Origin: an uncultured Treponema sp.
GTDB lineage: Bacteria; Spirochaetota; Spirochaetia; Treponematales; Treponemataceae
Assembly: GCA_937915735.1 (NCBI GenBank)
Contig: CALGGS010000135.1
Coordinates: forward strand, 1-10,698
Length of the DNA stretch: 10,698 nt
Direction: 5' to 3'
The translations under genes were made by a program, and so were the position numbers. Under the pieces are notes generated by a model that ran no database searches, had not been told where the DNA came from, and saw only the letters and a program-made list of their open reading frames with translations. Below are positions 5,651 through 10,698 of this stretch, in pieces (position 1 is the stretch's first letter; each line of letters begins with the position of its first letter).

Positions 5651-7450
5651 ATGAAAAATCTTATCTGCACCACGCTTTTAGTTGAAACTTCTCCACAAGG
5701 CTTACCGCTTGGGGCGGCCTGCATTGCAAGTTCGATTAAGGCTGATTCTCGCACGAAAAATGATTTTTCCGTCTCTCTCATAGATTTTTCACTTGAAGAT
5801 AAGGATATTCTTCTCGAAAGAAAAAGTTCCGGGGATGAAGGAGTTGCCCGGCTTCTTGCAAAAAAACTTTCTCAAAAAAGGGCTGATTTCGTCTGTTTTT
5901 CAGTCTATGTCTGGAATCGTGTGATTCTCGAAAAGACTTGCCTTGAACTAAAAAAGCTTTTGCCTTCTTGCGTGACGATTGCAGGGGGACCTGAAGTTAC
6001 GGCCTCCCCCCGCTCGTTTAACAGCTTTGATTTTATGATTGCAGGTCAAGGCGAGCGGGCTATGGTTGAGCTCTTGGATAAGCTTAACGAAAGAGAGAAT
6101 CTTCAATCCAAGCCGTCTTCTCTCGAAATTCAGGGTGTTTATGCAAGGGAAAAAAATCCCACATCACCTAAAAATATGCCTTCGGCTCCGCCCTGCCACC
6201 AGGAATCTCCCATTATCCGTGCCTGTCCGCTTCCTCCAGATATGACGGCTTCCCCCTATCTTGACGGAACTCTTGATCCTGCTAAATACGGAGGAGCCCT
6301 TTGGGAGCTTGCGCGGGGTTGTCCTTTTAACTGCTCTTATTGTTATGAGTCTAAAGGCGAAAAAAAAATCGCTTATTTTCCGATGGAGCGGCTTGAAAAA
6401 GAAATTGAGCTCTTTGCTTCAAAAAAAATCGCCCAGGTTTTTGTACTTGACCCGACATACAACGCAAGCAAAGAGCGGGCAATTAAAATGCTCAAAATAA
6501 TCGAAAAAAAAGCCCCCGGAATGTTCTTCTATTTTGAGGCACGGGCTGAATTCATCGACAGAGAACTTGCGCAGGCTTTTTCCCGCATTCCCTGCTGCCT
6601 TCAGATTGGTCTTCAAAGCGCAAATCCAGAAGTTTTAAAAAATGTTCACCGAACGCTCGACAAAAAAAAGTTCACGAAAAACATCGGTTTTTTAAATGAT
6701 GAGGGCGTGACTTTCGGCTTCGACTTGATTTACGGTCTTCCAGGTGACAATTTTGAAGGCTTTTGTCAAAGCATAGATTTTGCCTTGAGTCTTTATCCGA
6801 ACAATCTGGAGCTTTTCTGTCTTTCAGTCCTTCCCGGAACTGACTTGCACGACTCGGCAAAGGGTTTTGGCCTTGAATGGGAGCAGACTCCGCCCTATCA
6901 TGTCTTAAAGACTCCCCAGTTTAGCGAAAAAGATTTGGAAAAGAGCGAAAAGCTTTCCTGTGCCACGAATCTTTTTTACACAAAGGGACGGGCAGTCGCA
7001 TGGTTCAACTCAGTTTTGTATGTTTTAAGGGAAAAGCCCAGTGTTTTTTTGAAGGAATTCTCGGCTTTCTTATTTTCTTATTCTGACACAAATTTATTGT
7101 CATCCGCATCTGAAGGGCTGATTTCTACAGGCTCAATCCGTGACTGGTCAGCAGAAAAGAATTCCGCCCAAATCGAAGGTCTTCAAATCGAATTTGTCAA
7201 AAAAAGATTCCACGAAAAGCACAAGGACAAGTTTTTCCCTGCGGCAGAAGATTTAATAAGAATTCACGCAGCCCTTAGCCGCTGCACATTCGACGGCACG
7301 GAGTCCACATTCACCACGAACTATCATCCGGACGATGTAATGAGCGAATACGGAACTGACATTGAATTTTTCACCGAAAACTGCGGAAAGCAAAAATGCC
7401 GTGTCAAAGTATTTGTTGGTAAGAAGGGAGCTGACTGGAAAGTCATTTAG
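5651..7450 (+). CDS. B12-binding-domain radical SAM protein (possibly DUF4080 type)
   Basis: A 599-aa cytoplasmic radical SAM enzyme of unknown substrate. Residues about 1-160 resemble a cobalamin-binding Rossmann domain (SPQGLPLGAACIASSIK near 14-30; AGGPEVTASP with GGPE at 112-115). The 4Fe-4S-binding CxxxCxxC is Cys224, Cys228, Cys231 (ARGCPFNCSYCYE). Typical core strands follow: FYFEARAEF, LQIGLQSANPEVLKNVHR, and YGLPGD at 361-366. The C-terminal 150 residues (HPDDVMSEYG onward) look like the extension that accompanies many of these proteins, labelled DUF4080; that label is from memory and uncertain. The domain order suits methylation or another radical modification, but a class cannot be chosen. 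No Shine-Dalgarno is visible before the ATG. It is transcribed away from flgD and its stop overlaps the stop of trpCF on the other strand. Confidence 0.88.
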   Translation: MKNLICTTLLVETSPQGLPLGAACIASSIKADSRTKNDFSVSLIDFSLEDKDILLERKSSGDEGVARLLAKKLSQKRADFVCFSVYVWNRVILEKTCLELKKLLPSCVTIAGGPEVTASPRSFNSFDFMIAGQGERAMVELLDKLNERENLQSKPSSLEIQGVYAREKNPTSPKNMPSAPPCHQESPIIRACPLPPDMTASPYLDGTLDPAKYGGALWELARGCPFNCSYCYESKGEKKIAYFPMERLEKEIELFASKKIAQVFVLDPTYNASKERAIKMLKIIEKKAPGMFFYFEARAEFIDRELAQAFSRIPCCLQIGLQSANPEVLKNVHRTLDKKKFTKNIGFLNDEGVTFGFDLIYGLPGDNFEGFCQSIDFALSLYPNNLELFCLSVLPGTDLHDSAKGFGLEWEQTPPYHVLKTPQFSEKDLEKSEKLSCATNLFYTKGRAVAWFNSVLYVLREKPSVFLKEFSAFLFSYSDTNLLSSASEGLISTGSIRDWSAEKNSAQIEGLQIEFVKKRFHEKHKDKFFPAAEDLIRIHAALSRCTFDGTESTFTTNYHPDDVMSEYGTDIEFFTENCGKQKCRVKVFVGKKGADWKVI

Positions 7451-8952
7451 CAAAGCAATATCTTTTTCAGTTTTTCCTTATCTTTTATGCCGATTTCGCC
7501 TTCTTTTTCGACACCGCTTGAAATGTCTATTAACTCAGGCTTGTAAACCGAGAGGATTTCATTAAAATTTTCAGTATTGATTCCGCCTGCAAGCCAAGAC
7601 TCTGAACAAAAATCAGAATTTTTATCTTGAAGCCTCTCTTTTGAGTCAAGCAGAACCCTAAACTCGCCTTTTAAAATCAGATTTTCCTTTTCTTTTTGAG
7701 AGGAGACTGCAAAATAATGCGGGAGAGCCAAAAGTTCTTTTTCGATTTTCTCGTATGGGATTTTATGGAACTGCAAGATGTCAAAAACACCCTCTTTTAC
7801 GAGCTGAATCGCCTTTTTCGCCGTTTCTGACTCTGTTTCTGTAATCACGCAGACTTTTTTCGCTTTTAGATTCGGAAGAATTTCTAGCAATTTTTCAAGC
7901 CTGTTTTCGCGGGACACGCTGCGAGGAAATTTATCTGAAAAAATAAAGCCCAAAAATTCCGCTCCCAGCTCGTCTGCAAGAGTCGCGTCCTCTGCGCGAG
8001 TAAGGCCGCAGATTTTTACGCGGGGAAAGGATTGTCGGCTCAAATCGGGCAATGACGCAGGTTTTGCCAGAGAAGAAGCGTATTTTTCCCAAAAGGCAGC
8101 ATTTTTAGTCGTTTTTGAAAGGTTAAAAGAGTCGACAAAAGTTTTTGCCATTTCAGGATTTTTTGCGGCGGCCTCACCAAGTAAAATTCCAGAGAAGCCC
8201 ATATTTCCCACAGTCTCCGCACATTCGGCGCTCGTAACTCCGCTTTCAAAAATAATCTTCGCCCCATCAGCACTTTTTCCGCCAGCATTTTCCATAATCG
8301 AGCGGATTTTTTCTTTCATCATTACCGGGCGAAGAAGGTCAATTTTAAAAGTCGCAAGGTCACGGCTATTAACGCCACAAACAAAATGACTTTTGTCAAT
8401 GTGACTCATCACAAAGTCAAGCTTTTCTAAGTCTTCGTCTGAACGAACTTCGATAAGGGCATAAAGACCCAGCTCCACGACTTTTTTTGCCATCTCCAAA
8501 AATGTTTCTTTTTCTAAAATTCGAGAAATAAGAAGAACGGCGTCCGCACCCGCCCTGTAAGAAAGCTCAATCTCATCTGCGCTCAGCAAAAAATCCTTAC
8601 GGAGAACGGCAGGGGGATTTTTTCCAGTTTTTTTTGCATAATCATCGACGGCACGACAAACATTCTGTAAATCAACCAGAGTGCCTTTAAAATAATTCTG
8701 CTCGGTAAGACAGCTGATTGCGACAGCTCCACATTCAGCATAAGAAAATGCCGTTTTATACGAGTCAAGCGCAGGAGCAATATCGCCCTTACTCGGAGAA
8801 GCGCGCTTTACTTCAAGAATCAGGCCTTTTTCAGCCATAAAGTGATGAAGGGCACGAGAGCGTATTTTTGGAACTTCACAGCCAAAGGAAAGGCCGAGAC
8901 GGTCAATATCAGATTTTCGTTTTTCGATGATTTTTGAAAGAATGTCGCTCAT
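7447..8952 (-). CDS. trpCF: Bifunctional indole-3-glycerol-phosphate synthase / phosphoribosylanthranilate isomerase (TrpC-TrpF fusion)
   Basis: A 501-aa fusion catalysing two consecutive steps of tryptophan synthesis: phosphoribosylanthranilate to CdRP (TrpF) and CdRP to indole-3-glycerol phosphate (TrpC). The N-terminal TIM barrel (about 1-275) has EVKRASPSKG with Glu47 and Lys49, VLRKDF with Lys119, LIEVR with Glu168, GVNSRDL with Asn195, and FESGV with Glu236, the expected IGPS active-site set. The C-terminal barrel (about 309-501) has VKICGLTR with the catalytic Cys315, GFIFSDKFPRSVS, LLDS with the likely catalytic Asp436, LAGGI, and DISSGVE. The TrpF half lacks the usual GGTG motif after LLDS and has QFHK in place of QLHG. 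GGAGAAG precedes the ATG at normal distance. No other trp gene is adjacent, so it stands alone under its own promoter. Confidence 0.96.
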   Translation of the reverse strand: MSDILSKIIEKRKSDIDRLGLSFGCEVPKIRSRALHHFMAEKGLILEVKRASPSKGDIAPALDSYKTAFSYAECGAVAISCLTEQNYFKGTLVDLQNVCRAVDDYAKKTGKNPPAVLRKDFLLSADEIELSYRAGADAVLLISRILEKETFLEMAKKVVELGLYALIEVRSDEDLEKLDFVMSHIDKSHFVCGVNSRDLATFKIDLLRPVMMKEKIRSIMENAGGKSADGAKIIFESGVTSAECAETVGNMGFSGILLGEAAAKNPEMAKTFVDSFNLSKTTKNAAFWEKYASSLAKPASLPDLSRQSFPRVKICGLTRAEDATLADELGAEFLGFIFSDKFPRSVSRENRLEKLLEILPNLKAKKVCVITETESETAKKAIQLVKEGVFDILQFHKIPYEKIEKELLALPHYFAVSSQKEKENLILKGEFRVLLDSKERLQDKNSDFCSESWLAGGINTENFNEILSVYKPELIDISSGVEKEGEIGIKDKEKLKKILLC

Positions 8953-8980
8953 AACTTCTCCACAGATTTTGTTTCTATGG

Positions 8981-9009
8981 ATAGTATCATTTTATTCTGT
9001 TTCTGTAAA
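8981..9009 (-). promoter_or_regulatory. Sigma-70 promoter of trpCF
   Basis: On the minus strand, TTTACA (-35, 9009-9004, 5/6) is followed after 17 nt by TACTAT (-10, 8986-8981, 4/6) with an upstream TG giving an extended -10 character. The start would be near 8974, about 22 nt before the trpCF ATG, with the GGAG Shine-Dalgarno in the leader. Confidence 0.65.
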
Positions 9010-9021
9010 GAGAAACAGAAT
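8994..9021. promoter_or_regulatory. Perfect 11-bp inverted repeat over the trpCF -35 (candidate operator)
   Basis: ATTCTGTTTCT (8994-9004) and AGAAACAGAAT (9011-9021) are perfect complements separated by 6 nt. The minus-strand -35 hexamer (9009-9004) occupies the spacer and the first base of the left arm, so a dimeric protein bound here would compete with RNA polymerase. On the + strand the hairpin is followed by TTATTTTT and could be read as a low-GC terminator, but no + gene lies upstream. The regulator is unknown; a tryptophan-responsive repressor is only a guess. Confidence 0.6.
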
Positions 9022-9194
9022 TTATTTTTCGGAGAAAGGCAGGTTGTGCGATGGCTCCGATACATTTTTGATGTGCTTTATGAAACGAGTCTTTTTTTGA
9101 CTTCACCCAGCAGGCCGTATTCGTATGACAACAGGGACAAGCTTTTTTCCATACCAATATTATAAATGGAGTTGCTTAAAAATAACAGGATTTT

Positions 9195-9345
9195 TTTCGG
9201 CGGTTTTGGTTCCGCGTCTTACGCACTCCATTCCTACGCTACGCTTCGGAACTCGCCTAAAGGCGAGCCACTACAATCGCTAACCGTGTACTTACGACAG
9301 CGACTTGAGCAGTTTTCTTCGAAAACTACGGAGTTTATAAAATCT
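9195..9345. repeat. Hairpin-rich gene-free segment, probable dispersed intergenic repeat
   Basis: The stretch from 9022 to 9348 holds no convincing gene: the two + frames across it lack ribosome binding sites and resemble no protein. From about 9195 the base composition becomes richer in GC than the AT-rich flanks, with several inverted repeats: GTTCCG (9209-9214) with CGGAAC (9247-9252), GCGT-ctt-ACGC within 9214-9224, CTCGCC-taaa-GGCGAG (9252-9267), and AGTTTTC-ttc-GAAAACT (9311-9327). A 17-nt palindrome (9340-9356) covers the stop codon of the next minus-strand gene and might weakly terminate it. The style recalls the element at 3382-3490, but the two share no obvious sequence. Repetition in the genome is inferred, not shown. 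The part from 9022 to 9194 shows nothing I can name. Confidence 0.4.
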
Positions 9346-9348
9346 AAT

Positions 9349-9858
9349 TTAGATTTTTCCCTTTCTCAAATCCTTAAAAAATTGAATTTCTTCTACAGAT
9401 AATTCTTTTTTTAAGCATATTTTTATAATATTCTTCAATTCTTTATTCTTATATTGTTTTTTCATTACAGGTTTTATATACGGATTTACAAACATATACT
9501 CAAATATTTTAAAGCTAAGTTCTCCGCTTAAATATAATTCTGTCGAATATGATAATAAATCCATATATGAATCAAAATCTGCATCATATGCAAGAATATT
9601 TATAAAAATCTTTTTCTCTAAATCAGATATTTCGTTATTGACTAAAACATCAACACATATATCAAAGGATGTATTTTGCATTCTTTTTATTTGCTTACAA
9701 GAATCTGGATACAATAATTCCCAAGGAGCAGGGTAAGATTCCAAATCATATTCCGCCGTTTTTAGTAATTCTTTCATTTCATTCATACAATTCTCACCGT
9801 ATAAAACAGCTAATTGAAAAACTAAGCTTATCAATATAAAGAAAATAACCCGTTTCAT
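9349..9858 (-). CDS. Hypothetical exported protein of 169 aa
   Basis: I do not recognise this family. The N-terminus MKRVIFFILISLVFQLAVLYG has the positive n-region and hydrophobic core of a Sec signal peptide, with likely cleavage near Gly21; no lipobox is present, although Cys24 is close to the predicted mature start. The mature part (about 145 aa) is mostly acidic and then basic, rich in Leu, Ile, Glu and Lys, and looks helical, with Cys54, Cys68 and Cys152 further in. It should act in the periplasm or at the cell surface. Its ATG directly follows the TAA of a truncated upstream reading frame, with AGGGG as a weak Shine-Dalgarno inside that frame, so it was probably translated in an operon with a now mostly lost gene. 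Immunity or partner function for that lost gene is a guess from layout only. It is markedly more AT-rich than the genes left of 9000. Confidence 0.75.
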   Translation of the reverse strand: MKRVIFFILISLVFQLAVLYGENCMNEMKELLKTAEYDLESYPAPWELLYPDSCKQIKRMQNTSFDICVDVLVNNEISDLEKKIFINILAYDADFDSYMDLLSYSTELYLSGELSFKIFEYMFVNPYIKPVMKKQYKNKELKNIIKICLKKELSVEEIQFFKDLRKGKI

Positions 9859-9936
9859 TTATTTACCCCTATATCGTCTAATAAGAGGATGATTATCTTC
9901 TCTATCCCCATTCTCCCTGAATAGAAAAGGAGGCTT
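9859..9936 (-). pseudogene. Apparent C-terminal remnant of a lost gene upstream of the exported protein
   Basis: An open stretch without an initiation codon reads KPPFLFRENGDREDN, then HPLIRRYRGK, and ends in a TAA immediately followed by the ATG of the 169-aa gene. An in-frame TAA lies just before it (9939-9937), and it partly overlaps, in another frame, the broken KAP coding sequence. The abutting TAA-ATG junction, with a Shine-Dalgarno-like AGGGG inside the frame, is the same arrangement as between the intact genes further upstream. That pattern is the main argument that this is the tail of a real gene whose body has been deleted. At 25 codons, a chance open frame cannot be excluded. Confidence 0.4.
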
Positions 9937-10024
9937 TTAAATTGTTTTTGGAATGATATTCAACTGTAGAAATAATTTTATCAATAAATTCTTGTCGGTT
10001 AAGAATGTCTATTTCTGCTAACAT
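9902..10024 (-). pseudogene. Truncated N-terminus of a KAP-family P-loop NTPase
   Basis: Forty codons, MLAEIDILNRQEFIDKIIST through ASFSIQGEWG, then TAG. The pattern L-N-R-x-E-F followed by an amphipathic helix and a beta strand leading into GEWG is the start of KAP-type P-loop NTPases, in which GxWGxGK(S/T) is the Walker A loop. The frame stops right after GEWG, before the essential Gly-Lys-Ser/Thr, so no ATPase can be made. Full-length relatives run to several hundred residues. The ATG overlaps the stop of the DUF3791 gene (ATGTTAG), a coupling expected of an operon. KAP proteins include the phage-exclusion factor PifA and membrane-anchored NTPases; which branch this was cannot be judged. 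The family call is from motif memory. Confidence 0.6.
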
Positions 10025-10224
10025 TTTGACTTACTTTCAATAAGTTTATCTATATCTGCGTAAGCATTTTCCAGAGCTTCGCTATGATACATTTCATACA
10101 TGTTAAAGATATAATCTGTTAGATTTAATTCATCAAGTTTATGAAGAACTTTATCTGCTGTTGTATTTTTATAGCGTGCGTACTGTTCCATAAGGAAAGT
10201 AAAGAATTCCATTTCTTTTGACAT
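10018..10224 (-). CDS. DUF3791 family protein
   Basis: A 68-aa, probably all-helical, cytoplasmic protein. MEFFTFLMEQYARYKN, then TADKVLHKLDELNLTDYIFNMYEMYHSEALENAYADID, is the usual DUF3791 pattern: an N-terminal helix, a VLxxLxExxLxxYIxxxYxxYHxE core, and a terminal Ala-Asp-Ile-Asp segment. No biochemical function is established for the family as far as I know; it is commonly found next to DUF3990 genes, as here, which suggests a partner or antitoxin-like role (inference). AGGAGG 7 nt before the ATG supports the start, and the start directly abuts the TAA of the preceding gene. Its stop overlaps the start of the broken KAP gene. Confidence 0.82.
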   Translation of the reverse strand: MSKEMEFFTFLMEQYARYKNTTADKVLHKLDELNLTDYIFNMYEMYHSEALENAYADIDKLIESKSKC

Positions 10225-10470
10225 TTAGTCCCTCCTTAAATACAAGGAATTACGAGGTTCTCCTGTAACAAGTTCTGCTTCCCACATATCAAAAATTCCT
10301 GCAGGACTGAATTCCCACATTTCAAGTTCAGGATTGCAAAGCATCTGATAGGTCTTAGAAAACAAAAACTTTCTGTAGGAATCCATAATTGGATATCCAT
10401 ATTTATTGCTTATAAGCAGAGATACTTCGTTATCATAAAACTGAAGAATATATGGCAGTTCTTTTCCCAT
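10225..10470 (-). CDS. Conserved small protein of the DUF3990/DUF3791 cassette (81 aa)
   Basis: An 81-aa cytoplasmic protein without membrane segment or signal. The sequence has an N-terminal strand-like part (YILQFYDNEVSLLISNKYGY), a helix with FLFSKTYQMLCNPELEMWEF, and a C-terminal GIFDMWEAELVTGEPRNSLYLR tail. The Trp-Glu-Phe and IFDMWE motifs look conserved, and I associate this type with DUF3990/DUF3791 neighbourhoods, but I cannot give a family name or function. GGAGG lies 9 nt before the ATG and inside the end of the upstream gene, whose TAA abuts this ATG. The TAA-ATG junctions on both sides indicate one tightly coupled translation unit of at least three genes. Confidence 0.78.
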   Translation of the reverse strand: MGKELPYILQFYDNEVSLLISNKYGYPIMDSYRKFLFSKTYQMLCNPELEMWEFSPAGIFDMWEAELVTGEPRNSLYLRRD

Positions 10471-10698
10471 TTATTTTACCTCCAGAAACTTTAGTTTTTT
10501 TATTGCGTTTTCAGTTCTAAAAGTATACTGGTCACACAATTTTTGCGGCATAAGTCTTTTTATTGTTTCTTCAATATCGTAGATTCCTGCAAAATATAGA
10601 CTTATAACAGGCATTGTTCTGTCGTTTGCAACTGGTCCAATTACAATATCATAGTCATCATTAGGAATTACCTGATTTTTTCTGTTCATTGTGACATA
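10471..10698 (-). CDS. DUF3990 protein, C-terminal part (5' end outside window)
   Basis: The frame stays open to the window edge (YVT precedes the Met at 10689), so this is the C-terminal 75 residues of a longer protein; that Met is internal. YDIVIGPVANDRTMPVISLYFAGIY (split here as YDIVIGPVAND and SLYFAGIY), a following EETIKRLMPQKL helix, and DQYTFRTENAIKKLKF are the characteristic end of DUF3990. To my memory this family is placed with ADP-ribosyltransferase-like folds, which would make the full protein a candidate NAD-dependent toxin or modifier; that activity is inference, and the N-terminal part needed to judge it is off the window. It is the most upstream visible gene of the cassette, and its end carries the GGAGG for the next gene. 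Confidence 0.8.
   Translation of the reverse strand, partial: YVTMNRKNQVIPNDDYDIVIGPVANDRTMPVISLYFAGIYDIEETIKRLMPQKLCDQYTFRTENAIKKLKFLEVK

Noticed and set aside
7253..7453. Minus-strand open frame continuing past trpCF
   Set aside because: It is an antisense shadow of the radical SAM coding region, with no ribosome binding site and no family resemblance.
8994..9029. Rho-independent terminator on the + strand
   Set aside because: No + strand gene lies upstream, the stem is AT-rich, and the -35 of trpCF sits in the loop; an operator explains it better.
9022..9348. tRNA or other known RNA gene in the gap
   Set aside because: No cloverleaf or T-loop consensus (GGTTCRANNC) could be found on either strand.
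9340..9356. Terminator of the 169-aa gene at the palindrome over its stop codon
   Set aside because: The stem is purely AT-rich apart from one pair, overlaps the stop codon, and lacks a following T run on the minus strand; at best weak.
8977..9402. Two consecutive + strand open frames (62 and 78 codons) in the trpCF-to-island gap
   Set aside because: Neither has a ribosome binding site; both cross inverted repeats, and the second runs antisense into the 169-aa gene. The peptides look like translated repeat sequence.
10471..10689. Complete 72-aa gene starting at the Met at 10689
   Set aside because: The frame is open upstream to the window edge and the residues match only the C-terminal part of DUF3990, so that Met is internal.

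Overview
The window looks like a chromosomal segment of a host-associated Treponema or close spirochete. The main evidence is the hook protein FlgE, which carries a lysine at 165 and a single cysteine at 178, the pair known to form the lysinoalanine crosslink in Treponema denticola hooks. A short FlgD, a fused TrpC-TrpF and a DUF3990/DUF3791 cassette fit the same origin. Species cannot be assigned from sequence reading alone.

Left part (1-3380, + strand): the 3' two thirds of valS (valyl-tRNA synthetase), then 33 nt later a small stand-alone HD protein with the metal-binding pattern of (p)ppGpp hydrolases, then a Bax-inhibitor-1 family membrane protein with its own Shine-Dalgarno. A GC-rich, hairpin-dense intergenic element (about 3382-3490) and a strong minus-strand terminator (3494-3531) separate this block from the next.

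Middle part (3505-5585, - strand): a two-gene flagellar hook operon, flgD then flgE. It starts at a candidate sigma-28 type promoter, has a hairpin at the predicted 5' end of the mRNA, a REP-like repeat cluster between the two genes, and ends at the terminator right after flgE. No motA/motB/fliL genes follow, unlike the long motility operons of other treponemes.

Central-right part (5603-9021): a B12-binding-type radical SAM protein on + with a good sigma-70 promoter but no visible Shine-Dalgarno, converging on and overlapping by 4 nt a fused trpC-trpF gene on -. The trpCF promoter has its -35 hexamer inside a perfect 11-bp inverted repeat, which looks like an operator.

Right part (about 9022-10698): a roughly 330-nt gene-free stretch with another hairpin-rich, probably repeated element, then an AT-rich minus-strand island. 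In transcription order it holds the C-terminal end of a DUF3990 protein (cut by the window edge), an 81-aa protein, a DUF3791 protein, the first 40 codons of a KAP-type P-loop NTPase broken inside its Walker A motif, the apparent tail of another lost gene, and an exported 169-aa protein of unknown function. Start and stop codons abut or overlap throughout. This looks like a compact accessory (toxin-antitoxin-like or defence-like) cassette that has suffered a deletion, and it is the most promising region for something undescribed.
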